The notes: generated by a model not told the origin, from the letters alone. A stretch of DNA of 64,000 bases from Rhizobium sp. C4 (GCF_021026315.1 NZ_JAJNCX010000006.1:186001-250000); one strand, 5' to 3'. Counted from the first letter of the stretch, positions 25,390 through 34,768 are shown. Translations and numbers: made by a program.

Positions 25390-25455
25390 CGAGCCTGCAA
25401 TTGAGCCGGGTAAACTGCTATGAGAGCAAAAAGGAACGAAGCTGAGGATGCGCCG

Positions 25456-25743
25456 ATGGCCGAGCTGGACACGATCCGCAAGGAACTGGAAACGCTGCTG
25501 AAAGAGGTGAAAAGCCTGCAGGCGGAGGCGGCGAAACCCGCAAGCCCCGAAGTAGATGCTGCAGCCGGGCCTGCGCCAGCAGACACGCCCGCCGAAGACG
25601 CCTCGGATGCCATCGCCGAATTGCAGAAATATCTCACCTCCAAAGCCGGCGAGGCGGAGGAAGTGCTCGAAGATCACCCCCTTGTCGCACTCGCTGCCGC
25701 CTTCGTTCTCGGCCTCGTGGCGGGCGCGATTGCCTTCAGATAG
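25456..25743 (+). CDS. DUF883 (YqjD/ElaB-like) small membrane protein
   Basis: 95 residues. A coiled-coil N-terminal half (T-I-R-K-E-L-E-T-L-L-K-E-V-K-S-L) and an Ala/Pro/Asp-rich middle are followed by D-H-P-L-V-A-L-A-A-A-F-V-L-G and a C-terminal helix. Relatives in E. coli are inner-membrane, ribosome-associated stationary-phase proteins. I chose the ATG at 25456 (SD GAGG) over that at 25420 because the predicted FNR-class promoter starts transcription between them. It pairs with the next gene as yqjD-yqjE do. Confidence 0.75.
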   Translation: MAELDTIRKELETLLKEVKSLQAEAAKPASPEVDAAAGPAPADTPAEDASDAIAELQKYLTSKAGEAEEVLEDHPLVALAAAFVLGLVAGAIAFR

Positions 25744-25754
25744 GATTTCCCATC

Positions 25755-26234
25755 ATGCGTATCGATAGTCTCATCCAGTCGCTGAAAGTTCTGATCCGCG
25801 TCGATTCCGTCATTGCCGACCTGACCTTCCGGGCGCGCATGTCGCAGATCGCGTTCCTGACCGTCGCCCTCGTCGTCGGTGCCTTCGGCCTGATCATGCT
25901 CGGCGTTGCCGGCTATGAATTCCTGAAAGTGCTGTGGGGACCGGTTCTGGCGGCACTGACCATTGCCGGCGCAAGCTTCGTGCTGACGATCCTGCTGGTG
26001 CTGATCGCCGGCAGCCGCAAGCCGGGCAAGGAATTGCAGCTGGCCCAGGAACTCCACGCCACCGCACTCGACGCCCTGATCACCGAAGCGAAGTCGGCGA
26101 CGGGCGACATCACGCTCGCCGGCAACCTGCTGCGCGGCCGTTTCGACACATCGCTGCTCGGACTGATCGGCCCATTGGCCACGCTGCTGCTGCGCGCCCT
26201 GAAGCGCAAGTCAGCCAGCACGGCGGAGAAGTGA
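25755..26234 (+). CDS. Phage-holin-superfamily (YqjE-like) membrane protein
   Basis: 159 residues with two adjacent helices (about 31-55 and 60-88), an amphipathic region and a Lys-rich tail. This is the 'putative actinobacterial holin-X / YqjE' layout and is not evidence of a prophage. It lies 11 bp after the DUF883 gene, forming an operon that may be under FNR/FixK control. Confidence 0.75.
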   Translation: MRIDSLIQSLKVLIRVDSVIADLTFRARMSQIAFLTVALVVGAFGLIMLGVAGYEFLKVLWGPVLAALTIAGASFVLTILLVLIAGSRKPGKELQLAQELHATALDALITEAKSATGDITLAGNLLRGRFDTSLLGLIGPLATLLLRALKRKSASTAEK

Positions 26235-26257
26235 TCCCCGCCGCGCAAGAGCCGTGA

Positions 26258-27601
26258 TCAGCTCGGATTTTCAAGGCTGAAGGTCCGGGCATGACCGTCA
26301 TAGCTGAACAGCTCGGCATAACGGCCCCAGGAAATGACGGCCGACATGGTTTCTTCCGCCATGTCCTCCGACAGATAATCCTCCAGCTCCTCGCAGAAGC
26401 GGGCATAGGGCGCTGCATGCGTCGGCCGCTCGTCCAGCACGCGCTTGATCAGCGCGGCCAGCGGGACATAGCTGACGAGATGTTCGGCGAAGAGACGCTT
26501 GCGCGTATCGACATCGCTGTGAACGAAATGCTGGCCCACCTCGGTCAGGCGCACATCACCCTCCTCCAGCTCGGCAAAACGCAGCAGTTGCAGCGTCTCG
26601 GCGATCGGGAAGAGTTCGTCCACCTCCATCTGCAATTCGCCGGCAATGTCCGGCAGGTCGGCCACGCCATGATAGGGCTCGGCCGCCAGCGCTTCCATGA
26701 GGCCGGAGAGAAGGTTGGTCGAAATGCGCGGCAGCGCCATGCCGACGCCCGTGCCGGCAAAGCCCTCATGCGCCCGCTTCTCGACCTTTTCCACCGGCCC
26801 GCGCTGCGTCATGCGCGCATAGATGTCATCGACCAGCGCCCTGAATTGCGGGTCCAGTCGATTGCGCGGATGCATCAGTTCGACCTTGATCTCGGCGGCC
26901 ACCCGACCCGGATTGGACGAGAAGATCATGATGCGGTCGCACATCAGCACCGCCTCTTCGATGTTGTGCGTGACCATGAGGATGGACTTGGCCGGCAGGC
27001 GGCCTTCGATCCAGAGGTCGATAATGTCGGTGCGCAGCGTTTCGGCCGTCAGCACGTCGAGCGCCGAGAAAGGCTCATCCATCAGCATCAGGCGCGGATG
27101 AACGACCAGCGCCCGGGCAAAGCCGACGCGCTGGCGCATCCCGCCGGAAAGCTCCTTCGGATAGGCATTCTCGAACCCGTCGAGACCGATAAGGTCGATG
27201 GCCTGCAGGGCGCGCTGGCGGCGCTCGGCAGACGCAACGCCCTGCGCCTCCAGCCCGATCTCCACGTTTTCGAGAACCGTCAGCCAGGGGAAGAGCGCAA
27301 AGCTCTGGAACACCATGGACAGGCCTTCGCATGGACCGACAACCGGCTTGCCGCACCATTGCACCTTGCCGGCAGACGCCGGGATGAGGCCGGAAATGAT
27401 GCGCAGCAAGGTCGACTTGCCCGAGCCGGAGCGGCCGAGCAGCCCGACGATCTCGCCCTCGCGGATCGTGACCGAGACATCGTCGAGCACGACGAGATCG
27501 GGATTGTCGCCCTTGTGATAGACCTGCCGCATGCCCTGCACATCGACGAGGACCGGGTGTTCTGCGAGATTGGTTGCGCGGTTGAATTCAACGTTGGACA
27601 T
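26258..27601 (-). CDS. ABC transporter ATPase with AAA-associated C-terminal domain (nitrate/sulfonate type)
   Basis: 447 residues. The ATPase domain (about 15-265) has Walker A G-R-S-G-S-G-K-S-T, signature L-S-G-G-M-R-Q-R-V and Walker B L-M-L-M-D-E-P-F-S-A-L-D. Residues about 290-440 form the helical AAA-associated domain seen in some nitrate/sulfonate/bicarbonate ABC ATPases. The ATG at 27601 has an excellent SD (AAGGAGGG); the longer open frame was rejected. It lies 110 bp downstream of the fused permease. Confidence 0.88.
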   Translation of the reverse strand: MSNVEFNRATNLAEHPVLVDVQGMRQVYHKGDNPDLVVLDDVSVTIREGEIVGLLGRSGSGKSTLLRIISGLIPASAGKVQWCGKPVVGPCEGLSMVFQSFALFPWLTVLENVEIGLEAQGVASAERRQRALQAIDLIGLDGFENAYPKELSGGMRQRVGFARALVVHPRLMLMDEPFSALDVLTAETLRTDIIDLWIEGRLPAKSILMVTHNIEEAVLMCDRIMIFSSNPGRVAAEIKVELMHPRNRLDPQFRALVDDIYARMTQRGPVEKVEKRAHEGFAGTGVGMALPRISTNLLSGLMEALAAEPYHGVADLPDIAGELQMEVDELFPIAETLQLLRFAELEEGDVRLTEVGQHFVHSDVDTRKRLFAEHLVSYVPLAALIKRVLDERPTHAAPYARFCEELEDYLSEDMAEETMSAVISWGRYAELFSYDGHARTFSLENPS

Positions 27602-27711
27602 AGCGCCCTCCTTTCGGAGCAGTTCCCGTGAGACCGGCCTTGCGGTTTTCAATTCGGGACTGCTGACAAAACAAAAGATCGAGGAGACCCGGCGTCTGCG
27701 CCGGGGCGTTT

Positions 27712-29448
27712 CTAGTTCATACGCAGCCGGCTGCCGGCAAACGCATAGAGCGGACGCCAGAGCAGGCGGTTGAAGAGGATGACATAGGCCGACATCACGG
27801 CGATGCCGAGCACGATGCGCGGATAGTCTGCGGCCGTCGTCGCATTGGCGATATAGGAACCGAGCCCGACCGCCGTCAGCTTCGTGTCGCCCCAGTTGGC
27901 GACCTCCGCCACGATGGAGGCGTTCCAGGAGCCGCCGCTCGCCGTGATCGACCCTGTCACGTAATAGGGGAAGATGCCCGGCAGGATCACCTTCTTCCAC
28001 CAGCTCCAGCCACGGATGTGGAAGATGGAGCTCGCCTCGCGCATGTCGTTGGGAAACGCGCTGGCGCCAGCAATCACGTTGAACAGGATGTACCACTGCG
28101 TTCCGAAGACCATGAGCGGCGACAGCCAGATATTCGGATCGGCCTTGAAATGGACGATCAAGACGACTGCGAAGGGGAAGATGATGTTCGCCGGAAACGC
28201 AGCGAGGAACTGCGCCAGCGGCTGAACCCGTTCCGCTACCTTCGGGCGCAACCCGATCCAGACCCCGATCGGCACCCAGATCACGGTCGCAATCGCCATC
28301 AGCACGACGACGCGCAGCATGGTGAGGAACCCGAGCCAGACGACGTTGAGGATTTCAGGCCCCGTCAGTTCGGTGGCCACGAAGGACCAGATGAGCCACA
28401 GCGCATAGACGGCTGCTGCCGCAACCGCGACCACCCAGAGCCGGTCCACCCAGACGCTGCGCCAAACCGTCAGGGCCGCGCGCGGTGCCGCCACCGGCAG
28501 GGCCATGCGCTGCCGGGGAAGTGCCGAGACGAAACGGGTCAGCGGCAGGAAGATCCTGCCGAACATGCGGGCACGGCGCACCATGTCGAGCAGCCAGGAG
28601 CGCGGAGCCTCGCCGCCGGCCGAAAGCTCGACACGGAACTTGTCGCTCCAGGCCACCAGCGGGCGGAACAGCAGCTGGTCGTAGATCAGGATGATCGCCA
28701 GCATGACGCCGACGGCCCAGCCGATCGCGGCGAAATTCTTGTCCTGAATGGCCAGCGCCGTATAGGAGCCGATGCCCGGCAGCGTGATCGTCGTGTTGCC
28801 GACCGAAATCGCCTCGGAGGCCACCACGAAGAACCAGCCACCCGACATGGACATCATCGTGTTCCAGACGAGACCCGGCATGGAGAAGGGAACCTCCAGC
28901 CGCCAGAAGCGCTGCCAGCCGGTGAGCCGGAACGACCGCGAGGCCTCCTCAAGGTCAGCCGGAACCGTCTTCAGCGACTGATAGAAGCTGAAGGTCATGT
29001 TCCAGGCCTGGCTGGTGAAGATCGCGAAGATCGAGGCCAGTTCGACGCCTATTACCTTGCCCGGAAACAGCGCCATGAAGCCGGTGACGGTGAAGGAGAG
29101 AAACCCCAGCACCGGCACGGATTGCAGGATGTCGAGAACGGGGATCAGCACGAGCCCTGCCCGCCGGCTTTTTGCAGCCAGCGTGCCATAGGCGAAGGTG
29201 AAGACCAGCGAGGCGACAATGGCCGCCAGCATGCGCAGCACGGTGCGCAGCGCATATTCGGGCAGGTTCGCAGGGTCGAGCGAAATCGGCGCCGACGACA
29301 GCGCCTCGATGGGCGCCAGCGTTTCATGCCCGCCGCGAATGAAGAGAACGAAGGTTGCAAACAGCAGGCCGAAGGCGGCGGCATCCCAGACATTGGGAAT
29401 TCGCGACGCCTTGCGACCGGCCTCGAGAGCCGGATGATGCAAGGTCAT
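27712..29448 (-). CDS. Fused ABC transporter permease, two permease domains
   Basis: 578 residues with two BPD_transp_1 units. The first EAA-like loop reads E-E-A-S-R-S-F-R-L-T-G-W-Q-R-F-W-R-L-E-V-P (near residue 195) and the second R-E-A-S-S-I-F-H-I-R-G-W-S-W-W-K-K-V-I-L-P (near 485). About 12 helices are expected. This is the NitT/TauT-like class. I took the ATG at 29448. No substrate-binding protein gene is seen on either side, so the substrate is unknown. Confidence 0.88.
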   Translation of the reverse strand: MTLHHPALEAGRKASRIPNVWDAAAFGLLFATFVLFIRGGHETLAPIEALSSAPISLDPANLPEYALRTVLRMLAAIVASLVFTFAYGTLAAKSRRAGLVLIPVLDILQSVPVLGFLSFTVTGFMALFPGKVIGVELASIFAIFTSQAWNMTFSFYQSLKTVPADLEEASRSFRLTGWQRFWRLEVPFSMPGLVWNTMMSMSGGWFFVVASEAISVGNTTITLPGIGSYTALAIQDKNFAAIGWAVGVMLAIILIYDQLLFRPLVAWSDKFRVELSAGGEAPRSWLLDMVRRARMFGRIFLPLTRFVSALPRQRMALPVAAPRAALTVWRSVWVDRLWVVAVAAAAVYALWLIWSFVATELTGPEILNVVWLGFLTMLRVVVLMAIATVIWVPIGVWIGLRPKVAERVQPLAQFLAAFPANIIFPFAVVLIVHFKADPNIWLSPLMVFGTQWYILFNVIAGASAFPNDMREASSIFHIRGWSWWKKVILPGIFPYYVTGSITASGGSWNASIVAEVANWGDTKLTAVGLGSYIANATTAADYPRIVLGIAVMSAYVILFNRLLWRPLYAFAGSRLRMN

Positions 29449-29997
29449 GGTCAATGATCCGAATAATGATGATGCGACGTCACGGGGCCCGAGAGCATGA
29501 TCCGACCGAAATCCGAGGATCGGTTGGATCATACATCAAGCAGAAGGGTTGGGAGCGCCGATCTGAAGCCTCAGATCGAAACGCGCTCAAAACGGCCCCG
29601 GCGAAAGAACCCGCTCAACGCGGGTCAGCGACTTATTCGGTCGATGGACTCGTCGTGATATCTGGCGGGCTGAAGGATGCGAAAAACAAGCGTCATGGCG
29701 CTCACCCTTGCCTGAGGGCTCCTGCTTCCGTGCAGGCTGCCTGGTCATGGATATGTCTTGCTATTCAAAACGATGAGGCGCTCCGGCGATGCCCGCCTTG
29801 GCAGGCCGGAAGCACGGCTATATTGCGCTGCACACCGTCATAGTCAACCCACGGAACGGGCTGGCGAATTAATTTTTCGTAACCTTCGCAAGCAACTGAA
29901 ATTGCTTATATTTTAACAAAAATCCGAAGCAATGGGCGCTATGATCCGCAAACGCAGGTCTCCCGACGGAGGCATGCGGAACAATCCGGACAAATCC
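29449..29997. other. Gene-free region of 549 bp with a palindromic repeat
   Basis: No credible reading frame. It holds a palindrome at 29502-29537, a small hairpin CCCGC-TCAAC-GCGGG near 29609-29623, and an AT-rich stretch (29870-29930) just after the LysR stop. I tried to match known riboswitch cores (ykkC, TPP, yybP-ykoY) on both strands and found none. It must carry the promoter for the fused permease gene. Confidence 0.45.
29502..29537. repeat. Rhizobial palindromic repeat upstream of the ABC permease gene
   Basis: ATGATCCGACCGA pairs with TCGGTTGGATCAT around a short loop. This is of the common GAGCATGATCCGA... class in Rhizobium and Agrobacterium intergenic DNA. Confidence 0.55.
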
Positions 29998-30861
29998 CTA
30001 TGCCGGCTCTTGCCCGAAGCAATCCGCCAGAAACGCCGCAACGGCCTCGATCGCCGGCTGCCCCCGCTGGTCCTCATGCCAGCAAAGCCAGATCTGGCGC
30101 TCGTAGAAAACCTTGTCGGGATGCGCATCGACAAGGCCAAACCTGCGGGCGAGAATTTCCGGCATGGCCAGCACCCCAGCACCAGCCGCCACCGAGGCGG
30201 CCTGTATGTTCAGGTCATTGCTGCGCAGGGCAATGGCAAAGGCAGGCCCGACAAGCGACTTCAACCAGGTCTCATGCGGCAGAAGACCCTCGCTTTTGTC
30301 GAAGAAAACATAGCGGTAGGCCTCAAACGGTGTTTGCGCCAGATAGTCCGGGCTCGCCAGAAACCTGTAGCGCAAGGTGCCGACCTGCCGACGGATCAGC
30401 GTCGGATCGTTGGGCATGGAAAGCCGCACCGAAACATCCGCCTCGCGTCGTGTGATCGACACGGCCTGCACATCGCCGCGGAGCGTGAGTTCGAGATCCG
30501 GATGGACTTTTAGAAACGGTCCGAGGCGCGGCGCGATCATCTCGGCGGCAATCAGACCCGGCGCGCTGATGGAGACAGGGCCGGCAATGTCCGGCCTGAC
30601 GCTCGATGCCGTGCGCTCCAGCGCATAGACCTCCTCCTGCATCCGCCGGGCATGTGCAGCGATGCGAAGCCCCGCCTGCGTCATCACAGTGCGCTTCTGC
30701 CGCCGGTCGACAAGCTTGACGCCGAGCGCCTCCTCCAGCGAGGCGATGCGCCGCGCCACGGTAACGTGATCGACGCCCAGCCGCTTGGCCGCCGCCGCCA
30801 GCGACCCCTTCTCTTCCAGAAGGACAAGGAACTTCAGGTCATCCCAGTTCAACATGTTCAT
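29998..30861 (-). CDS. LysR-family regulator
   Basis: 287 residues (285 if Met3 at 30855 is used; neither has a clear SD). The winged HTH (L-N-W-D-D-L-K-F-L-V-L-L-E-E-K-G-S-L) and a substrate-binding-like domain are present. It diverges from the DUF2798 gene at 30956 across 94 bp, which makes that gene the likely target. Confidence 0.85.
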   Translation of the reverse strand: MNMLNWDDLKFLVLLEEKGSLAAAAKRLGVDHVTVARRIASLEEALGVKLVDRRQKRTVMTQAGLRIAAHARRMQEEVYALERTASSVRPDIAGPVSISAPGLIAAEMIAPRLGPFLKVHPDLELTLRGDVQAVSITRREADVSVRLSMPNDPTLIRRQVGTLRYRFLASPDYLAQTPFEAYRYVFFDKSEGLLPHETWLKSLVGPAFAIALRSNDLNIQAASVAAGAGVLAMPEILARRFGLVDAHPDKVFYERQIWLCWHEDQRGQPAIEAVAAFLADCFGQEPA

Positions 30862-30955
30862 TTATTCACATAAAATGAGAGAATTATCCGAATTTCGCAC
30901 ATGATCGCGCGGAGGTATAGAGGGGCTGTCATTCAAACCTACCCCGGAGACAAAC

Positions 30956-31237
30956 ATGCAAACCGCAGTTTCCAAGCGTGGCCGCGTCAGAAAGCTGCCA
31001 CATCACGCCGCCCACATCGTTTCCCCGATGATCCTCTCCCTCATGATGTCGGGGCTCGTGTCCGCCGCCGCGACATTCAGTGCCGTCGGCTTTGCCCCGG
31101 ATCTCGGCGCCCGCGCGCTCGGCGCGTGGATGCTCACCTATCCAATCGCCTTTCCGGCAGCCATCGTCGCAGTACCGATCGTGCGCCGCATCGTCTCGCT
31201 GATCGTCGAGGCCCCGCCGGCGAAAAGGGAAGCCTGA
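30956..31237 (+). CDS. DUF2798 family two-helix membrane protein
   Basis: 93 residues: a basic N-terminus, helix 1 (about 22-48; P-M-I-L-S-L-M-M-S-G), helix 2 (about 55-80; W-M-L-T-Y-P-I-A-F-P) and a charged tail. This pattern matches DUF2798, of unknown function. The SD GGAG precedes the start. It is divergently paired with a LysR gene. Confidence 0.75.
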   Translation: MQTAVSKRGRVRKLPHHAAHIVSPMILSLMMSGLVSAAATFSAVGFAPDLGARALGAWMLTYPIAFPAAIVAVPIVRRIVSLIVEAPPAKREA

Positions 31238-31242
31238 ACGCA

Positions 31243-31272
31243 AAATGGCGGCACCATCGGGCGCCGCCATTG
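31243..31272. terminator. Bidirectional terminator between DUF2798 gene and trpE(G)
   Basis: AATGGCGGC and GCCGCCATT form a 9-bp stem with a 10-nt loop; on the minus strand it is followed by TTTTGCG, on the + strand by TTGCATG. It lies between the two convergent stops. Confidence 0.65.
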
Positions 31273-31297
31273 CATGCAAAGCCTTGATGGCGAGGGC

Positions 31298-33487
31298 TTA
31301 CGCCGCCTTCACCTTGGCGCGCTTCGCCAGATGCGCCACCACATTCTCGATCATCCGCATGCCGGCATCCTGGCCGAGCGTCATGATGCTTTCCGGGTGG
31401 AACTGCACGGCGGCGACGGGTTCCTTGGCGTGTTCGATCCCCATGATCGTGCCATCCTCGCTTTCGGCCGTGATGATGAAATCACGGTCGAGCGTGGCGG
31501 GATCGGCGAAGATCGAATGGTAGCGGCCAACGGTGACTTCCTTGGCAAGACCTGAGAACACCGTGCCGGCTTCCAGCACGCGCACGCGCGACGGCTTGCC
31601 ATGCATCGGGATCGCCAGCTGCCGCAGCTCGCCGCCATAGGCTTCGGCCAGCGCCTGAAGGCCGAGGCAGACGCCGAAGATCGGCAGCTTGCGCGTCCGC
31701 GCCTTCTTGATCGTCGTCTCGCAGTCGAAATCCTTCGGGCTGCCGGGACCGGGCGAAAGCACCAAGAGGTCCGGATTGACCGTATCGAACACTTCATCCG
31801 CCACCGGCGAACGAACGGTGGTCACGGTCGCCCCCGTCTGGCGGAAATAGTTCGCCAGCGTGTGAACGAATGAGTCCTCATGGTCGACCAGCAGGATCTT
31901 CACGCCGACGCCCACCTTGGCGACGTCGCGGCCAGCCTTGCCGGTATTGCCGGCCTTTGCATCGCGAATGGCTGCAATCATGGCGGATGCCTTCAGTTCG
32001 GTTTCGGCTTCTTCCTCTTCCGGGATGGAGTCGTTGAGCAGTGTTGCCCCTGCCCTGACTTCCGCAATGCCGTCCTTGATGCGCACGGTGCGCAGCGTCA
32101 GGCCGGTATTCATGTCGCCATTGAAGCCGACCATGCCGATCGCGCCGCCATACCAGGCGCGCGGGCTCTTCTCATGGGCCTCGATGAAACGCATCGCCCA
32201 GAGCTTCGGCGCGCCGGTCACAGTCACGGCCCAGGCATGCGACAGGAAGCCGTCAAACGCGTCCATATCCTCGCGCAGACGCCCCTCGATATGGTCCACC
32301 GTGTGGATGAGGCGCGAATACATCTCGATCTGGCGACGGCCGATGACCTTGACCGAGCCCGGCTCGCACACACGGCTCTTGTCGTTGCGGTCAACGTCCG
32401 AGCACATGGTAAGCTCAGACTCGTCCTTCTTGGAATTCAGCAGCTTCAGGATCTGCTCTGAGTCTGCAATCGCATCCTCGCCGCGCCGGATCGTGCCGGA
32501 AATCGGGCAGGTCTCGATGCGCCGGCCCGTGACGCGCACGAACATTTCCGGCGATGCGCCGACCAGATATTCCTGGTTTCCGAGATTGATGAAGAAGGAA
32601 TAGGGCGACGGATTGATTTCCTTCAGCCGCCGCGAAATCTGCGAGGGCTTCGAGTCGCAGCGCTCCATGAACTTCTGCCCCGGCACGACCTCGAACAGGT
32701 CGCCACGGCGGAAGCTTTCCTTGGCCTTCGTCACCAGCTTGGCATATTCGCCCGGATGATGATCGCCGCGCGCCGGGATCGTATCGGTCGGCTGGAAAGG
32801 CTCGGCCGGAATGTCCCACGGCTTGCCCTTGGTCGTCGCGCCGTCCTTCTCGAAGTCGTAGCGATCAACCCAGGCCTTGGCGGAATAATTGTCGACGACG
32901 AGGATCTCGTCGGGCAGGTAGAGCACCATGTCGCGCTGGTCGGCGGGACGCTCGAGCTTCAGGTTGATGGCATCGAACTGGAAGGCGAGATCGTAGCCGA
33001 AGGCACCATAGAGGCCGAGGCTGGAATCCTCCGCTGAATGGAAGAGATCGGTGATGGCGCGCAGCGCCGTAAACACCGTCGGGATCTTGGAGCGCTCCTC
33101 CTCGGTGAAGACGCGGCTCGGCGGCTGGATGGTGAAGTCGAGACGACGCTCGGCCTTCGCATCGATCCTGATGTCCGCAACCGTCGCCAAACGCTCGGCA
33201 ATCATCTCAAGGATCACTTCGCCGCGACCGTTATAGGCCTCGATCCACATCGTGCGGCCGTTGCAGGAAATGCCGATCGGCGGGTCGGCAATCGCCGTGT
33301 CCCAGCGCGTATAGCGGCCCGGATATTCGTAGTTGGAGGACAGAACCGCGCCCCGCCGCTCATCGAGCCTGTCGATATAGCTGGAGATGGCATTGTCATA
33401 GGGCACTTCGCGACGCTTGCGGGCGATCGTGACCCCGCCCTTCGTCACATACTGCTCGGAACCATCATCCAGAACACGCGTATTCAT
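31298..33487 (-). CDS. trpE(G): Anthranilate synthase, fused TrpE-TrpG
   Basis: 729 residues. It makes anthranilate from chorismate and glutamine, the first step of tryptophan synthesis. The N-terminal two thirds is the chorismate-binding TrpE part. The C-terminal glutamine amidotransferase part (about 530-725) has P-G-P-G-S-P, nucleophile Cys in G-V-C-L-G-L-Q-A and the His-x-Glu of Q-F-H-P-E-S. The fusion is typical of Rhizobiales. Expression is controlled by the attenuator just upstream, with a Trp-rich leader and terminator. Confidence 0.97.
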   Translation of the reverse strand: MNTRVLDDGSEQYVTKGGVTIARKRREVPYDNAISSYIDRLDERRGAVLSSNYEYPGRYTRWDTAIADPPIGISCNGRTMWIEAYNGRGEVILEMIAERLATVADIRIDAKAERRLDFTIQPPSRVFTEEERSKIPTVFTALRAITDLFHSAEDSSLGLYGAFGYDLAFQFDAINLKLERPADQRDMVLYLPDEILVVDNYSAKAWVDRYDFEKDGATTKGKPWDIPAEPFQPTDTIPARGDHHPGEYAKLVTKAKESFRRGDLFEVVPGQKFMERCDSKPSQISRRLKEINPSPYSFFINLGNQEYLVGASPEMFVRVTGRRIETCPISGTIRRGEDAIADSEQILKLLNSKKDESELTMCSDVDRNDKSRVCEPGSVKVIGRRQIEMYSRLIHTVDHIEGRLREDMDAFDGFLSHAWAVTVTGAPKLWAMRFIEAHEKSPRAWYGGAIGMVGFNGDMNTGLTLRTVRIKDGIAEVRAGATLLNDSIPEEEEAETELKASAMIAAIRDAKAGNTGKAGRDVAKVGVGVKILLVDHEDSFVHTLANYFRQTGATVTTVRSPVADEVFDTVNPDLLVLSPGPGSPKDFDCETTIKKARTRKLPIFGVCLGLQALAEAYGGELRQLAIPMHGKPSRVRVLEAGTVFSGLAKEVTVGRYHSIFADPATLDRDFIITAESEDGTIMGIEHAKEPVAAVQFHPESIMTLGQDAGMRMIENVVAHLAKRAKVKAA

Positions 33488-33533
33488 GTCGTCCTCTTCT
33501 CCCGTTCGGCCCCAAATCCAAACGGCACATACG

Positions 33534-33566
33534 AAAAAAGCCGCCTGGAGTTTTCCGGGGCGGCTT
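33534..33566 (-). terminator. trp attenuator terminator
   Basis: On the minus strand GCCGCC and GGCGGC (extended by AA/TT) close a loop, followed by six T's. It lies between the leader stop (33606) and trpE(G) (33487) and is the intrinsic terminator of the attenuator. Confidence 0.88.
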
Positions 33567-33605
33567 CAGCGTTTGCTTGACACAACAACTGGCTACGGCC
33601 GCCTT

Positions 33606-33650
33606 TCAGCGAGCCCACCACCAGTTAGCAATCGTCAGAGCGTTGATCAT
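33606..33650 (-). CDS. trpL: trp leader peptide
   Basis: 14 codons: M-I-N-A-L-T-I-A-N-W-W-W-A-R. Three consecutive Trp codons sense charged tRNA-Trp. The form closely matches the rhizobial trp leader. No SD is present; the predicted transcription start coincides with the ATG, as reported for the S. meliloti leader. Confidence 0.9.
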   Translation of the reverse strand: MINALTIANWWWAR

Positions 33651-33656
33651 GGCGCG

Positions 33657-33686
33657 ATTGTTACAGCGGCACGCGCCGGCTGGCAA
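33657..33686 (-). promoter_or_regulatory. Predicted trp leader promoter
   Basis: On the minus strand: -35 TTGCCA (33681-33686), 17 bp, -10 TAACAA (33658-33663), then seven bases to the leader ATG at 33650. This matches the leuA leader promoter in this window in -35 and in spacing. Confidence 0.65.
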
Positions 33687-33781
33687 GGCCCGTTTTTCGA
33701 CCGTCATCCGCCTCCCGGAACCAGATCTGCGGCTGCCGCGTTTAGGCTTCCAGGCTTCATCTCCATCCGCACGGAGGCTCG

Positions 33782-34681
33782 ATGGTGCAAGGACGTTTCA
33801 TTCTGCTGGCCCTTTTGCTGTCAGCCTCTCTCGCCGTCGCGGCAGAACCCGCCGCAAAGGATCTCGTGCCTGAAGACACGGTCCCGATCCCCGAAGCCAG
33901 GCCCGACACGGCGCCTGCAACGCCCCCGATCCCGCAGGAAAAGCCGGCCGGGAAGGCGGCTCCTCCGCCCGATGAGACAAAACCTGCGTCACCGGCAGAC
34001 ACGAAACCCACCGAGCCTGCGAAGGAGCAGACGCCGAAGGAGGAGACGAAGCCCGGACCGGACGGCAAGGACGCCCCTGCCCCCACCGAGACGAAGGCCG
34101 AGCCGCCTGAGAAGGAAGACCCGGAGGCCTATGCGGCCTGCCTCGCCGACCTGAAGCAGGCCGGTGTGGACTTCTCCGAAGCCAGGCCGATCGATGACGG
34201 CAACGGCTGCGGCATCGACAAGCCGCTGACCGTGCGCACCGTGCTGCCCGGGATCAAGCTGGAGCCCGAGGCGACGATGCGGTGCCAGACGGCGCTGGCG
34301 CTGTCGCGCTGGGCAAAGGCGTCGGTTCTGCCCGCAGCCGACATCGCCTACGGCCCGAACGCGGCGCAGATCACCGCCTTCAACCAGGCGACCAGCTACG
34401 CCTGCCGCAACCGCAACAATGCCGAAAGCGGCAAGATCTCGGAACATGCCCATGGCAACGCCATCGACATCGCAGGCTTCCGCTTTTCCGATGGCAAGAC
34501 AGTCGTGATCGAGCCGCGGGAAAAGGATGCCACACTGGTCGGCGCGTTCGAACGCGCCATTACCGCTTCCGCCTGCCTGTTCTTCACCACGGTTCTCGGC
34601 CCGGGCAGCGACGCGGCGCATGAAACCCACCTTCATCTCGATTTGATAAAGCGCAAGAACGAATATCGCTACTGCTGGTGA
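33782..34681 (+). CDS. Extensin-like family secreted protein
   Basis: 299 residues. A signal peptide (1-21) and a Pro/Lys/Glu-rich linker (about 25-118) precede an extensin-like C-terminal domain (about 120-299). This domain is related to LAS/D-Ala-D-Ala peptidases: it has S-E-H-A-H-G-N-A-I-D and E-T-H-L-H-L-D, plausible zinc ligands, and several Cys. A role in the periplasmic cell wall is likely but untested. The SD GGAGG precedes the ATG. Confidence 0.85.
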   Translation: MVQGRFILLALLLSASLAVAAEPAAKDLVPEDTVPIPEARPDTAPATPPIPQEKPAGKAAPPPDETKPASPADTKPTEPAKEQTPKEETKPGPDGKDAPAPTETKAEPPEKEDPEAYAACLADLKQAGVDFSEARPIDDGNGCGIDKPLTVRTVLPGIKLEPEATMRCQTALALSRWAKASVLPAADIAYGPNAAQITAFNQATSYACRNRNNAESGKISEHAHGNAIDIAGFRFSDGKTVVIEPREKDATLVGAFERAITASACLFFTTVLGPGSDAAHETHLHLDLIKRKNEYRYCW

Positions 34682-34750
34682 TGGCCTGCGGGCGTCGCGA
34701 CATCCGTCGGGACGCCGAAGCGGCCCTCCCCGACCCCGACCACTTTAGAC

Positions 34751-34768
34751 ATCCCTAACTTTAGGGAT
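34751..34768. promoter_or_regulatory. 18-bp palindrome upstream of the chemoreceptor gene
   Basis: ATCCCTAA-CT-TTAGGGAT, perfect 8-bp arms. It lies 172 bp before the chemoreceptor ATG and 69 bp after the extensin-like stop. No regulator is recognised. Confidence 0.35.

Noticed and set aside
24200-25420. preQ1 riboswitch for the queF operon
   Set aside because: The region upstream of the CDF gene has no preQ1 core, and queF has only 18 bp before it.
25755-26234. Prophage remnant suggested by the holin-family protein
   Set aside because: No other phage gene is near, and the DUF883-holin pair is a normal chromosomal module like yqjD-yqjE.
29449-29997. Riboswitch upstream of the ABC permease
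   Set aside because: Looked for ykkC, TPP and yybP-ykoY cores on both strands; only short hairpins and a repeat were found.
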